Shown piece after piece: positions 8,712-19,395 of a stretch of DNA of 64,000 bases. This stretch comes from Elioraea sp. Lineage in GTDB: Bacteria; Pseudomonadota; Alphaproteobacteria; Acetobacterales; Acetobacteraceae. The DNA is taken from positions 82,719-146,718 of the forward strand of contig NZ_JALHPR010000009.1 of assembly GCF_022842375.1 (NCBI RefSeq), read 5' to 3'. Numbering within the stretch: the first letter of the stretch is position 1; every line of letters starts with the position of its first letter. The position numbers were made by a program, and so were the translations under genes. A model generated the notes under the pieces. It was not told the origin of the DNA. It ran no database searches and saw nothing but the letters and a program-made list of their open reading frames with translations.

Positions 8712-9635
8712 ATGAGCACGCGGTCGCCTGACACTCGCGAGCGGCTGGTGGCCTCGCTCCTGCCCGTTGTCCGTTTCGGCCTACGCCATGGGCCAGCGCC
8801 GCTGCGTCGCGTGATCCGCGACCAGATCATCCGCCGCTATGTCGCCTGGCGGCAGATCCCGCTCGACTTCCGGCTTTCCGACGGTCTCAGGGTTCGCGGT
8901 GACCTGCGGGATGTGATCGTGCGCAGCCTTTACATGGACGGGACCTGGGACCCCTCGCTTCGCGATCTTCTCGCGGCGCAGCTTTCGGAGGGGGACGTCT
9001 TCGTCGACGTCGGAGCGAATTTCGGCTTGTTCTCGCTGGTTGCCTCCAGGATGGTCGGCGCCTCGGGTGCGGTGATTGCAATCGAAGCCTCCCCGACAAC
9101 CTTCGCCCGGCTTCTCGATCATCTCCGCGTGAACGAGGCCGACAACGTTGTCGCGGTGAATGTCGCCGCCAGCGACCATGTCGGCCACGTATCGATCCAT
9201 TCGTCTGACGCGACCAATCCGGGTGCTTCGACAATCGTGGCGGACGCCCAGGAACTTGCCGCGCGGCACGCCACGTTCGAGGCAGAGATTGAGGCCAAGC
9301 CGCTCCACGAGATCGTGCCCAGGGCGCTTTGGCCAAGGATCAAGGCCATCAAGATCGATGTCGAGGGTGCGGAAGCCGAGGTCCTGCGCGGGCTCGAGCC
9401 CATGCTGTCGGCCCTTCCGGCAGAGACGGCGATCGCCGTCGAGATCACGCGTTCGCTGCTTTCGCGGGTGTACGGGCTTACCCCCCAACAATTGCTCGCA
9501 CCGTTCCGGGCGCGCGGTTTCATCGCCTATCAGCGGGCGGAAGACAGCGGGCCGCCGACGCCACTCGGCGACGGGGATCCTGTCTTCAATGCCTGGGAGA
9601 CGGCCGACCTGATCCTCCGCCGCGTTCCGATATGA
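8712..9635 (+). CDS. FkbM family methyltransferase
   Basis: A 307-aa SAM-dependent methyltransferase. The SAM motif VDVGANFGLFSLVA begins near residue 98, followed by the acidic AIEASPTTF, and the FkbM signature KIDVEGAEAEVLRG lies in the C-terminal half. FkbM enzymes O-methylate sugars or polyketides. No glycan cluster is adjacent, so the substrate is unknown. It is a single plus-strand gene between minus-strand operons, about 250 bases from groES; it starts with ATG 12 bases after another GTGCATG-like context. Confidence 0.88.
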   Translation: MSTRSPDTRERLVASLLPVVRFGLRHGPAPLRRVIRDQIIRRYVAWRQIPLDFRLSDGLRVRGDLRDVIVRSLYMDGTWDPSLRDLLAAQLSEGDVFVDVGANFGLFSLVASRMVGASGAVIAIEASPTTFARLLDHLRVNEADNVVAVNVAASDHVGHVSIHSSDATNPGASTIVADAQELAARHATFEAEIEAKPLHEIVPRALWPRIKAIKIDVEGAEAEVLRGLEPMLSALPAETAIAVEITRSLLSRVYGLTPQQLLAPFRARGFIAYQRAEDSGPPTPLGDGDPVFNAWETADLILRRVPI

Positions 9636-9706
9636 ACGGCGCGGCGGCATACGCCGACGCATCGGCCGCAAGCGATGCCGACGTGATCACCTGCGCGTGC
9701 TGACCG

Positions 9707-11017
9707 TCACGCCCCGGCGGGGCGTCCGGCCTTGGCACGGCGGCTCTCGAACCGCGCGCGGTCATCCTCCGACAGCCTGACGGCGAGGTGGATCGCCTCC
9801 GCCCCGTCGCGCCGGTCCAGTACCTCGCCATGCGCGTAGAGCCAGGCAAGTGCCGCGCCCTCGCCGGGCTTCAGCGCGATGCGGTGCACCAGGAGCCCAG
9901 CCGACAGCCGCGCATCGATCGCCGCCTTCAGCACGCCAAGCCCCGCCCCGGTGAGTGCCGAGACGAGCACAAGGTCCTTCGCATCGGCCAACGCACCGCG
10001 CGCATCTTCCGGCAGCAGGTCGGACTTGTTCAGCACCTCGATCACCCGGTCCTGCCAGGCAGGATCGATCGTGCCGTCCTTCACCATGCTGTCGAGCACG
10101 GCCAGCACATCGGCGCGCTGAGCGGCGGTATCGGGATGGGCGACGTCGCGCACGTGCAGGATGATGTCGGCCTCCGCCACCTCCTCGAGCGTCGCGCGGA
10201 ACGCCTCGACCAGCTCGTGCGGCAGTTCGGAGATGAACCCCACCGTGTCTGACAGGATCACGCTGCGGCCGGAGGGGAGCTTGAGCCCGCGCATCGTCGG
10301 GTCGAGCGTCGCGAAAAGCTGGTCCTTCGCCAGCACCTCGGCACCGGTGATGGTGTTGAACAGCGTCGACTTTCCGGCGTTGGTGTAGCCGACGAGGGCA
10401 ACGACGGGAAACGGCACCTTCTTGCGCGCGCCACGATGCAGGCCACGCGTGCGGCGCACCTCCTCGAGCTCGCGCTTGATCCTGCCGATGCGCTCGCCGA
10501 TCAGGCGACGGTCGATCTCGATCTGGCTCTCGCCGGGGCCGCCGAGGAAGCCGAAGCCGCCGCGCTGCCGCTCGAGATGCGTCCATGACCGGACGAGGCG
10601 GGTGCGCTGGTAGTCGAGATGCGCAAGCTCCACCTGGAGCGAGCCTTCGCGGGTGCGGGCGCGCGCGCCGAAGATCTCGAGGATCAGCCCGGTGCGGTCG
10701 ATGACCTTGCAGCCCCAGGCCTTCTCGAGGTTGCGCTGCTGCACGGGGGAAAGCTGCGCATCGACGACGGCGACGGCGACGCGGTGAAGCCTGATCTCGG
10801 CCGCGATGTTCTCGACCTGGCCGGAGCCCAGGAGCGTCGCGGGCTTGCGGCCACGCAGCGGCAGGATGCCCTTCCAGGCGATGTCGAGGCCGATGGCGCC
10901 GGCAAGCGACGCGGCCTCCTCGAGGCGCGCTTCCGCGGGGCGCAGCAATGCGGCCGGCAGGTCAGCCGGGTCGAGGCCCGCTGCGCGCGAAGCGTCAGGC
11001 CGTTCCCAGGGCAGCAC
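9707..11017 (-). CDS. hflX: GTPase HflX
   Basis: Ribosome-associated GTPase of 436 aa. It has the N-terminal HflX glycine-rich domain ([26 protein letters not shown]), a helical linker with [14 protein letters not shown], and the G domain: G1 GYTNAGKST near 210-218, G3 DTVGF, G4 NKSD, G5 SALTG. It rescues or splits stalled ribosomes under stress in other bacteria. The start used is GTG at 11017; no better start codon lies between it and the hfq stop, so the true N-terminus is somewhat uncertain. hfq-hflX is the classic order. Confidence 0.95.
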   Translation of the reverse strand: MLPWERPDASRAAGLDPADLPAALLRPAEARLEEAASLAGAIGLDIAWKGILPLRGRKPATLLGSGQVENIAAEIRLHRVAVAVVDAQLSPVQQRNLEKAWGCKVIDRTGLILEIFGARARTREGSLQVELAHLDYQRTRLVRSWTHLERQRGGFGFLGGPGESQIEIDRRLIGERIGRIKRELEEVRRTRGLHRGARKKVPFPVVALVGYTNAGKSTLFNTITGAEVLAKDQLFATLDPTMRGLKLPSGRSVILSDTVGFISELPHELVEAFRATLEEVAEADIILHVRDVAHPDTAAQRADVLAVLDSMVKDGTIDPAWQDRVIEVLNKSDLLPEDARGALADAKDLVLVSALTGAGLGVLKAAIDARLSAGLLVHRIALKPGEGAALAWLYAHGEVLDRRDGAEAIHLAVRLSEDDRARFESRRAKAGRPAGA

Positions 11018-11078
11018 GACAGCCGCCGCGTTCGGCTCCGCCGGCAGGTGCTCCTCACCCGCCGGCGGCGCGGCGGGC

Positions 11079-11408
11079 TCAGTCCCCCGCCGTGGCCGGC
11101 GCAGGTGCCGTCTCCTTCGGCGCGACCGTCAGCGTGTTCGGCCCTGCCGCCGCGGCAGGCTGCTCGGTGCCCGCGCGCGCGGCATCGAACAGCATGATCG
11201 GCGCACCTGGCATCACGGTGGAGATCGCGTGCTTGTAGACGAGCTGGGTGTGCCCATCACGGCGCAGCAGCACGGAGAAATTGTCGAACCAGGTGATGAT
11301 GCCCTGGAGCTTCACGCCGTTGACGAGGAAGATCGTCACGGGAGTCTTGTTCTTGCGAACGTGATTCAGGAACACGTCCTGCACGTTCTGCGCTTTTTCG
11401 GTCGCCAT
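11079..11408 (-). CDS. hfq: RNA chaperone Hfq
   Basis: Hexameric Sm-like RNA chaperone of 109 aa. It contains Sm1 ([21 protein letters not shown], read as [11 protein letters not shown] and GIITWFDNF) and Sm2 ([13 protein letters not shown], containing the conserved YKHAIST). The C-terminal tail is Ala/Pro-rich (AAAAGPNTL...APAPATAGD) and longer than in the shortest alphaproteobacterial forms. The ATG at 11408 is chosen: AAGG lies upstream and family proteins begin MA.EKxQNVQD. It lies 60 bases upstream of hflX. The usual ntr-hfq-hflX linkage is kept apart from the four small genes inserted between ntrX and hfq. Confidence 0.97.
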   Translation of the reverse strand: MATEKAQNVQDVFLNHVRKNKTPVTIFLVNGVKLQGIITWFDNFSVLLRRDGHTQLVYKHAISTVMPGAPIMLFDAARAGTEQPAAAAGPNTLTVAPKETAPAPATAGD

Positions 11409-11571
11409 GGCCCAACCTTTTCCGTCTTGTTTGCCGCTGTGGGTCTTAGCGCGTTCGTCTGCGGATGGATGCGTCCCGGCCCCATCTCGCACCTGCGAGA
11501 TATAGCACGGGTCCACCGCGCCACAAGATCAGCAGGGTTCGTGCGGTCGCGCAACACATTGGCGTGTTACC

Positions 11572-12240
11572 TCACGCCTCCACACGCGAAACGAGCAGGG
11601 CCTGTAGCGCTGCATGGTCGGGCGCGTGCCAGTCATGCCCCGCTGCCGCCGGGCCGCCGTCATGCGCCGCATCGCCGACGAGAATCCCCGTCATCCCTGC
11701 GTTCCTGGCCGCCTGCATGTCGAGTGCCGTATCGCCGACGTACCAGATCGCCGGCCCCGCGCCGAGGCCGAGTGCGGCGAGCGCCAACCGCATCGGCGCC
11801 GGGTCGGGCTTGTCGGCTTCGGCGTCGCCGGCGCCGATCAGTGCCGCGAATCGGGGCGCCCAGCCGAGCGCCTCCGCCTCGCGGCGGAGATAGCGGCCCG
11901 TCTTGTTCGACACCACCGCGAGCGGCAGCCCGAGCGATGCCGCGTGGATGAGCGTCGCCTCGGCACCTGGCAGCGGCGTCACGTTCTGCAGGTGTGTGGC
12001 CTCCAGCGCCTCGTAGAACACATCCCTCGCCTCCTCCCAGCCACGGCCGAACATGGAGGGGAAGGTGTCGCGCAGCGATTTCCGTACCCGCCCGCGCACC
12101 TCGGCGAGCGTCCAGGGCGCCTGGCCGAAGCGGGTGAGTGCAGCGTTGAGCGCGGTGGCGATGCCTGGCCAGGCATCGACCAGCGTATTGTCCCAGTCGA
12201 AGACGACGGCGTCGGGCCGCGGCACCGCCATGAGGCTCAC
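11572..12240 (-). CDS. HAD-superfamily phosphatase, phosphoglycolate phosphatase-like
   Basis: A 222-aa HAD hydrolase. Motif I is VFDWDNTLVD (nucleophile Asp), motif II is VVSNKTG, motif III is the Lys in ADKPDPAP, and motif IV is YVGDTALDM. The cap size and KPxP motif resemble Gph/phosphoglycolate phosphatase, but the substrate is inferred only. It starts with GTG overlapping the preceding transaminase stop (GTGA); ATG three codons downstream is an alternative. It is the last gene of a run leading from dat. Confidence 0.88.
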   Translation of the reverse strand: MSLMAVPRPDAVVFDWDNTLVDAWPGIATALNAALTRFGQAPWTLAEVRGRVRKSLRDTFPSMFGRGWEEARDVFYEALEATHLQNVTPLPGAEATLIHAASLGLPLAVVSNKTGRYLRREAEALGWAPRFAALIGAGDAEADKPDPAPMRLALAALGLGAGPAIWYVGDTALDMQAARNAGMTGILVGDAAHDGGPAAAGHDWHAPDHAALQALLVSRVEA

Positions 12241-13112
12241 GCGGCGGCGGGTGTGTTGCGCTGGCCGTTCACGTGGCGGGCGAAGATGTCGAACAGCCTG
12301 CGCGTCACCGGCCCTGGCGTGCCATCGCCCACCTTCGCGCCGTCGACCGCGAGGATCGGCTTCACGAAGCTGGTGGCCGAGGTGATGAACGCCTCGGGTG
12401 CGGCGCGGAGCTCCGCTTCCGAGAACGGCCCCTCGGCATAGGCGATGCCGTTCTCGCGCAGCAGGTCGACCAGCACGCGGCGGGTGCAGCCGGGCAGGAT
12501 GTTGGCGGTGAGGTCGCGCGTGCGCAGGTTCCCGTTGGCGTCGACGATCCAGAAGCTGGTCGCCGCCCCTTCCGTCACCATGCCGTCGGGCGTGATCAGG
12601 ATCGCCTCGGACGCGCCCTTCTCCTTCGCCGCCTGGCGGGCGAGCACGTTGGGCAGCAGGCCGACGGTCTTGATGTCGCAGCGCGCCCAGCGCTGGTCGG
12701 GGTAGGTGATGGCCGTCGTGCCCCAGTTGTCGATCGAGGTCGGGTAGGGCTTGATGCGCTTGACGGTGACGACGATCGCCGGCGGCACGGGCTTGGTGGG
12801 AAACGCATGGTCGCGGCGGGCGACGCCGCGGCTCACCTGCATGTAGAGCAGGCCTTCGTCGATGCGGTTCCGCCGCACCACCTCGCGCAGCACGGCCATC
12901 AGCGCCGTGCGCGGCATCGGCATGGGGATGCGGATCTCACGCAACGACCGCTCCAGCCTGTCGAGGTGCGGGCCGTCATCGACGAAGCGGCCGGCATGGA
13001 CGTGAACCACCTCGTAGACCGCATCGGCGAACTGGTAGCCGCGATCCTCGACATGCACCGAGGCCTCGCGGTGGGGAACGTAGCGGCCGTTCACATAGGC
13101 GATGCGCGACAT
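12237..13112 (-). CDS. dat: D-amino-acid transaminase (class IV aminotransferase)
   Basis: Fold-type IV PLP enzyme of 291 aa. The N-terminal YVNGRYVPHREASVHVEDRG and QFADAVYE resemble D-alanine aminotransferase, and RGVARRDHAFP is followed by the Lys-containing DIKTVGLLPNVLAR, which holds the PLP lysine region. TEGAATSFWIVD is the family phosphate-binding region. It probably interconverts D-amino acids and 2-oxo acids; branched-chain aminotransferase activity is a less likely alternative. This position downstream of ntrX is common in alphaproteobacteria. Confidence 0.9.
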   Translation of the reverse strand: MSRIAYVNGRYVPHREASVHVEDRGYQFADAVYEVVHVHAGRFVDDGPHLDRLERSLREIRIPMPMPRTALMAVLREVVRRNRIDEGLLYMQVSRGVARRDHAFPTKPVPPAIVVTVKRIKPYPTSIDNWGTTAITYPDQRWARCDIKTVGLLPNVLARQAAKEKGASEAILITPDGMVTEGAATSFWIVDANGNLRTRDLTANILPGCTRRVLVDLLRENGIAYAEGPFSEAELRAAPEAFITSATSFVKPILAVDGAKVGDGTPGPVTRRLFDIFARHVNGQRNTPAAA

Positions 13113-13133
13113 CGTCGGTCCTCTGTTCGGTGG

Positions 13134-13613
13134 TCAGCCCGAGGGTGGCACGGCAGGGCCGCGCAGCACCAGGGCGTGGGTGGCGAAGGGATCGCCCGTC
13201 ACGCGCGCGAAGCCGAGCGCGTTGTACATCGCCGCCGCGGCACCGTTGTCCGCCCCCATGCGCACGCGGATCAGGCGGAAATGCTCCGCCGCATCGGCAA
13301 GCGCGTGGCGGGCGAGCGCGGCACCGATGCCGCGTCCGCGATGGTCGCTCCGCACATAGAGGTGGCGGAGGCGGCCGACCGTCGGGTCCTGCGAATGCGG
13401 ATCGATGTTGCGGCCGACGAGGCCAGCGAGCACGCCGCCCTCCCAGGCACCGACGACGAGCTCGCCCTTCCTGTCGAACCGGTTCGTGCCGCCATGCCAC
13501 TCCGCCGCCATGCGGTCGAGGAAGCGGTGGCCCGCGCGGTGGGCATCGTCGGCGAGGGCGGCGAAGTTGCCGCCGTCGATCTCCTGGAACGGGCGGATCT
13601 CGATGCCGCTCAT
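13134..13613 (-). CDS. GNAT family N-acetyltransferase
   Basis: A 159-aa acetyltransferase. The acetyl-CoA loop is YVRSDHRGRGIGAALARHAL (the RGxGxA/G motif), followed by IRVRMGADNGAAAAMYNALGF, read here as ADNGAAAAMYNALGF, the usual motif B. The acceptor substrate cannot be predicted. The start ATG overlaps the stop of the YbaK-like gene (ATGA), so the two are co-transcribed. Confidence 0.88.
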   Translation of the reverse strand: MSGIEIRPFQEIDGGNFAALADDAHRAGHRFLDRMAAEWHGGTNRFDRKGELVVGAWEGGVLAGLVGRNIDPHSQDPTVGRLRHLYVRSDHRGRGIGAALARHALADAAEHFRLIRVRMGADNGAAAAMYNALGFARVTGDPFATHALVLRGPAVPPSG

Positions 13614-14122
13614 GCCGCACGCTCCGCCACGTCGGCGACGCGGCCGGCGGAGAGTGCCAGCAGCCGTTCCGGCGTCGTCTCGAACACGTGCGCGGGGCTT
13701 CCCGCCGCCGCCCAGACGCGATCGAGCCGCAGCACGGCGGCATCGACCAGCACGACGGGCGGCGTCAGGTGGCCGATCGGAGAGACGCCGTCGATCGCGA
13801 ACCCTGTCACCTCCCGCACCCAGCGCCCCTCGGCGCGCTCGATCACACCACCCGCTTCCTCGGCGACGCGCGCAAGATCGATACGGTCCGCGCCGGAGGC
13901 AATCACGAGCACCGGCCTCGCAGAACCCTTGGTGCGGAACACGAGGCTTTTGGCAATGGCCGCGACATCACAGCCGACGGCACGCGCGGCATCCTCGGCC
14001 GTGCGGGTTCCCTCGGGGAAGATGCGGATCGTGTCGGGGTGGCCGGCCGCGGCAAGGGCCGCGCGCACCCGCGCGACGGAACCGCCTTCCGGCGCGGCCT
14101 CAGCCCCAGACTTTTCAACCAT
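13610..14122 (-). CDS. YbaK/EbsC-family aminoacyl-tRNA deacylase-like protein
   Basis: A 170-aa single-domain YbaK/ProX-like protein. Family markers are IAKSLVFRTKG (with the conserved lysine), VLVIASGADRIDL, GFAIDGVSPIGH and VVLVDAAVLRLDRVWAAAG in pieces. Relatives clear mischarged Cys-tRNA-Pro or Ala-tRNA-Pro; which aminoacyl-tRNA is used here cannot be told. Its ATG overlaps the end of ntrX by eight bases. Confidence 0.88.
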   Translation of the reverse strand: MVEKSGAEAAPEGGSVARVRAALAAAGHPDTIRIFPEGTRTAEDAARAVGCDVAAIAKSLVFRTKGSARPVLVIASGADRIDLARVAEEAGGVIERAEGRWVREVTGFAIDGVSPIGHLTPPVVLVDAAVLRLDRVWAAAGSPAHVFETTPERLLALSAGRVADVAERAA

Positions 14123-15524
14123 TGCCGTTCACCGCCGCGCGATCATCGGCGTTCACGCCGAGCGTCTTGAGCTTGCGGTGCAGCGCCGAGCGTTCCATGC
14201 CGACGAAGCTCGCCGTGCGGCTGATATTGCCCGCGAAACGATTGAGCTGGGCGAGCAGGTACTGCCGCTCGAACAACTCGCGCGCCTCGCGCAGCGGCAG
14301 CGACATGATCTCCCCGCCCCTCTCCCAGCGCAGCACGGTGGGGGCCGCGGCGCCGATGTCGGGGGGCAGGTGCTCGGCGCGGAGCGGCTCGCGCGGCTCG
14401 CCGGGCGCCATGATCAGCAGCCAGTCCATCAGGTTGCGCAGCTGCCGCACGTTGCCTGGCCAGTCATAGGCCTGCAGCACGGCGAGCGCATCCTCCGACA
14501 GGTCGCGCAGCGCGAGGCCCGAGGCTTCCGCCGAGCGGGCGAGGAAATGGCGCGCGAGGGCGGGAATGTCCTCGCGGCGCTCACGCAGCGCGGGGATGCG
14601 GAGCGGCACGACGTTGAGGCGGTAGTAGAGGTCCTCGCGAAACCGCCCTGCCTGGATCTCGGCGGCGAGGTCGCGGTTGGTGGTCGCGATCACGCGCACA
14701 TCGACCTTCACGCGCGTGGCCCCGCCCACACGCTCGAAGGCCTGGTCCTGCAGCACGCGCACGATCTTGCCCTGCGTCTCGAGCGGCATGTCGGCCACCT
14801 CGTCGAGCAGCAGCGTGCCGCCATGGGCGTGTTCGAGCGTGCCTGCACGCCGCGGGCTCGTCATCGGATCGGCGCCGGCCTCGACACCGAAGAGTTCATC
14901 CTCGAGGCGGGATGGATTGAGCGTCGCGCAGTTCAGCACCATGAACGGCTCGCTCACGCGCCGGCTCAGCGTGTGCAGCATCCGCGCAACGACTTCCTTG
15001 CCCGCCCCTGCCGGCCCGGTGACGAGAACGCGCGAGCCGGTGGGCGCGACCTTCTCCACCGCCGCGCGCAACTCGCGCATCTGCGGGCTGGTGCCGATCA
15101 GCTCCGTCTCGGCACCCGCGCGCAGGCGAAGCTCGCTGTTCTCGCGCTGCAGCTGTGCCGCCTCGATCGCGCGGCGCACGATGAGCAGCAGGCGGTCTGA
15201 CTTGAACGGCTTCTCGATGAAATCATAGGCGCCATGCTGGATCGCCTGCACCGCCGTCTCGATCGTGCCGTGGCCCGAGATCATCACCGCAGGCACGTGC
15301 GGCTCCTCGCGGTGCAGCACCTCGAGGATGCCCAACCCGTCAAGGCGCGATCCCTGCAGCCAGATGTCCAGGATCACGAGCGCGGGGCGGCGCAGCTTGA
15401 ACGCGGCGATCGCCGAATCGCTGTCCGCCGCCTCGCGCGTCTCGTAGCCCTCGTCACGCAGGATGCCGGTGACGAGCATGCGGATATCGGGCTCGTCATC
15501 GACGATCAGGATGTCATGCGCCAT
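14115..15524 (-). CDS. ntrX: Nitrogen assimilation response regulator NtrX
   Basis: A 469-aa response regulator. The receiver domain has the acidic pair VDDEPD and the phosphoacceptor Asp53 in VILDIWL. An AAA+ domain (TGPAGAGKEVVAR Walker A-like, GTLLLDEVADMP Walker B) and a C-terminal HTH (NISRTASFVGMERSALHRKL) follow. The GAFTGA sigma-54 contact loop is missing: where it is expected the sequence reads ELFGVEAGADPMTSPRR. This is known for alphaproteobacterial NtrX, so it probably regulates without activating sigma-54. It overlaps ntrY by 11 bases. Confidence 0.95.
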   Translation of the reverse strand: MAHDILIVDDEPDIRMLVTGILRDEGYETREAADSDSAIAAFKLRRPALVILDIWLQGSRLDGLGILEVLHREEPHVPAVMISGHGTIETAVQAIQHGAYDFIEKPFKSDRLLLIVRRAIEAAQLQRENSELRLRAGAETELIGTSPQMRELRAAVEKVAPTGSRVLVTGPAGAGKEVVARMLHTLSRRVSEPFMVLNCATLNPSRLEDELFGVEAGADPMTSPRRAGTLEHAHGGTLLLDEVADMPLETQGKIVRVLQDQAFERVGGATRVKVDVRVIATTNRDLAAEIQAGRFREDLYYRLNVVPLRIPALRERREDIPALARHFLARSAEASGLALRDLSEDALAVLQAYDWPGNVRQLRNLMDWLLIMAPGEPREPLRAEHLPPDIGAAAPTVLRWERGGEIMSLPLREARELFERQYLLAQLNRFAGNISRTASFVGMERSALHRKLKTLGVNADDRAAVNGNG

Positions 15525-17832
15525 GCGCGGCCTTCGGCATCTCCATCTCGGGGCTGGCCTCGTGGCTGGCCTCTGGACGGAGCACCCCAGCGGTGAGCGG
15601 CAGCGTCAGCACGACGCGCGCGCCCGTGGCCCCATCCAGCCGGTCGGCGAGATCGAGCCGGCCCGCATGGTCTTCCATGATCTTCTTCACGATCGCAAGC
15701 CCGAGCCCGGTTCCCTTGGTTTTCCGCGTCACATAGGGCTCCGTCAGCGACTCGCGACCCTCCGCCGGCAGGCCGACCCCGTCATCCTCGACCACGATCG
15801 CCACCCGCCCCTCGGCCGCCGAGACGCTGAGCGCGATCCTCCCCGCCCCCTCCCGCCCCCCGCCATCCTTGGCCGCCCCATCCTTGGCCGCTACCGCATC
15901 GGCCGCATTCAGGAGCAGGTTCGTCACTGCCTGGCCGATCAGCCTGCGGTCACACAGCGCCACCGGCGGCGGCTCGGCGATGTCGAGCGTGAAGGCGATC
16001 TCGGGATGCGCATTCCGCTGCAGGAACACCGCCTGGCGGACGATCTCGGCCACGTCCTCCTGCCGCAGGACAGGTTGGGGCATGCGCGCGAAGGCGGAGA
16101 ACTCGTCGACCATCCGCCCGATGTCGCCGACCTGGCGGACGATGGTATCGGTGCAGATCTGGAACGTCTCGGGGTCGGAGTGGATCTCGGCGAGGTATTT
16201 CCGCTTCAGCCGCTCGGCGGAAAGCTGGATCGGCGTCAGCGGGTTCTTGATCTCGTGCGCGATGCGGCGGGCCACATCGGCCCAGGCAGCCTGGCGCTGG
16301 GCGGCCAGCAGCTCCGTCACGTCATCGAAGGTGACGACGAAGCCCCGCACCCTCTCCTCGGTGATCTCGGTGTCGATGCGCACCAGCAGCGTCCGCCGCG
16401 CCGAGGGGGGGCCGATCTTCACCTCGGCCTCGGCGGCAGCGCGCGGGTCCGCCGCGGCATGGGCGAGCACGGCGGCGAACTCGGGAGCGATCTCCGCCAG
16501 CCGCTCACCCAGCCGCGCGACGAGATCAAGGCCGAGCAGGTCGGAGGCGGAACGGTTCGGCAGGTTGATGCGACCCTCGCCGTCGAGCCCGATGACACCC
16601 GCCGAAACGCCGGCGAGAACACCCTCGGTGAAGCGCCTCCGCTCGTCGATCTGGCGGTAGGCGTCCATCAGCTCGTCGCGGTTGGCGGAGAGCTGGCCGA
16701 TCATGCGGTTGAAGGCGCGCGACAGCACGCCGATCTCGTCGTCGGACTGCCGCTCGGGCACGCGGACGCCGAGGTCACCCGCGCGCACGCGCTCGGCCGC
16801 GAAGACGAGCGATGAGATCGGCCGCGCCATCTGGCCCGCGATCACCAGGCCGACGAGAACCGCGGCAAACAGGATCAGCAGCGCCACCGAGCCGAAGATG
16901 AGGGCGAAGGTGATCTGCAATCCCGACCGGCTTGCCTCGAGGCGCCGATACTCCGCCACCGCCTGCTCGGTGCGCTCCATGTGCCCAAGCACCACCGGGT
17001 CGACCGGCCGGCCAACCAGCAGCATCAGGGGCCCCTGGATATCGAGGGCCACGAGTGCGCGCACGCGGTCCTGGCCCGCGGTCGGCAGCAACGCCACCTC
17101 GCCGCTGCGGGCGAAGTCCATCGCCCATGACGGCAGCGTCTCCCCCACCGGCGGCACCAGGAGGCCTGCGGTCGCGACCAGCCTGCCATTGGCGGCGTTG
17201 AACACCACCGCCTCGGTCAGGCCGCGCACGAGGATCTGCCGCTCGAGCAGCCGCGCGAACACCATCGGCCCCTGCGTGATGAGCAGCGACGAGGCGCGGT
17301 TGAGATCATTGGCCATCGCGAGTGCTTCGGCGCGGATCGTGCGCTGGTGCTCCTCGAGATAGGCCTTCGACGCGGCAAGGCTTTCGGCGAGTGCCGTGCG
17401 GACCCGCTCGTTGAACCAGTTCTCGAGGCCGCGGTTGAAGAACGCCGCCGAGAAGCCCGTGACGATGATGGTCGGCGTCACCGCGACGAGGCCGAACAGC
17501 ACCACGAGCCGCACATGCAGCCGCGACCCCGCCGAGCCGCGCCGACGCTCCGCCCACACCCTGACGACGCGTACCGCAAGGATGGCGGCCAGCACCAGCA
17601 GCAGGGCGAGGTTGCCGTTGACGAGCCAGAGCATGCCGCCCGGGGAGAGGTCGACCACGCCGGTGCCGGTGACGGCGGCGAAGGTGATGAAGCCCGCCGC
17701 GATCGAGGTGATCGCAAGCCCGAGCGTCAGCCACCGCCCGGCGCGGCCGATCACGAGGAAGTCGAGCACGCGGCGGAGGGCGCCGCGACGCTCGTCACCC
17801 TCTACCCGCATTTTGGCCGTTGGCTGTGCCAT
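15514..17832 (-). CDS. ntrY: Sensor histidine kinase NtrY
   Basis: Membrane kinase of 772 aa that pairs with NtrX. N-terminal hydrophobic segments (ITSIAAGFITFAAV, LWLVNGNLALLLVLAAILAV in parts, LVVLFGLVAVTPTIIV) flank a periplasmic sensor region of about 200 residues, followed by another TM near LLILFAAVLVGLVIAG. Then come HAMP (RPISSLVFAAERVRAGDLG region), PAS (AGVSAGVIGLDGEGRI), HisKA with the phospho-His in IAHEIKNPLTPIQL, and HATPase_c (LLLNAADAV, DDGVGLP, GTGLGLAIVKKI). The enzyme reads cell-envelope or nitrogen-linked signals in relatives. Confidence 0.95.
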   Translation of the reverse strand: MAQPTAKMRVEGDERRGALRRVLDFLVIGRAGRWLTLGLAITSIAAGFITFAAVTGTGVVDLSPGGMLWLVNGNLALLLVLAAILAVRVVRVWAERRRGSAGSRLHVRLVVLFGLVAVTPTIIVTGFSAAFFNRGLENWFNERVRTALAESLAASKAYLEEHQRTIRAEALAMANDLNRASSLLITQGPMVFARLLERQILVRGLTEAVVFNAANGRLVATAGLLVPPVGETLPSWAMDFARSGEVALLPTAGQDRVRALVALDIQGPLMLLVGRPVDPVVLGHMERTEQAVAEYRRLEASRSGLQITFALIFGSVALLILFAAVLVGLVIAGQMARPISSLVFAAERVRAGDLGVRVPERQSDDEIGVLSRAFNRMIGQLSANRDELMDAYRQIDERRRFTEGVLAGVSAGVIGLDGEGRINLPNRSASDLLGLDLVARLGERLAEIAPEFAAVLAHAAADPRAAAEAEVKIGPPSARRTLLVRIDTEITEERVRGFVVTFDDVTELLAAQRQAAWADVARRIAHEIKNPLTPIQLSAERLKRKYLAEIHSDPETFQICTDTIVRQVGDIGRMVDEFSAFARMPQPVLRQEDVAEIVRQAVFLQRNAHPEIAFTLDIAEPPPVALCDRRLIGQAVTNLLLNAADAVAAKDGAAKDGGGREGAGRIALSVSAAEGRVAIVVEDDGVGLPAEGRESLTEPYVTRKTKGTGLGLAIVKKIMEDHAGRLDLADRLDGATGARVVLTLPLTAGVLRPEASHEASPEMEMPKAAHGA

Positions 17833-17856
17833 TGTCGCCGTTCCCGTGTCCGGCCG

Positions 17857-19295
<1,439 letters not shown>

Positions 19296-19299
<4 letters not shown>

Positions 19300-19361
19300 C
19301 GCGTGGCCTCCATCGGCGCTGTCGCAAACTGCCCACGGGCAACATCTTCGGTGGCGCTCAT
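19296..19361 (-). CDS. Putative 21-aa leader ORF before ntrC
   Basis: A short frame beginning [12 protein letters not shown] and ending PMEATR lies in the 96-base ntrB-ntrC gap. It has a strong ribosome site (AAGGAGAG, six bases before ATG), and its TGA overlaps the ntrC ATG. Its first 11 bases, ATGAGCGCCAC, are identical to the start of ntrC, as if the ntrC initiation site had been duplicated. ntrC itself lacks such a clear Shine-Dalgarno, so ribosomes may enter here and re-initiate. There is no family evidence for the peptide. Confidence 0.4.
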
Positions 19362-19395
19362 GCGTCGCTCTCCTTGTTCCTTGTCGTCGGCGCCT

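Noticed and set aside
9655..9690. GCATCG...CGATGC hairpin between the FkbM gene and hflX
   Set aside because: Weak six-base arms without U-tract in very GC-rich DNA; too likely by chance to call a terminator.
12273..15200. Long antisense open frame (about 975 codons) over dat, GNAT, YbaK and ntrX
   Set aside because: It is the complement of recognisable genes in a GC-rich genome; its translation is low-complexity and matches no family.
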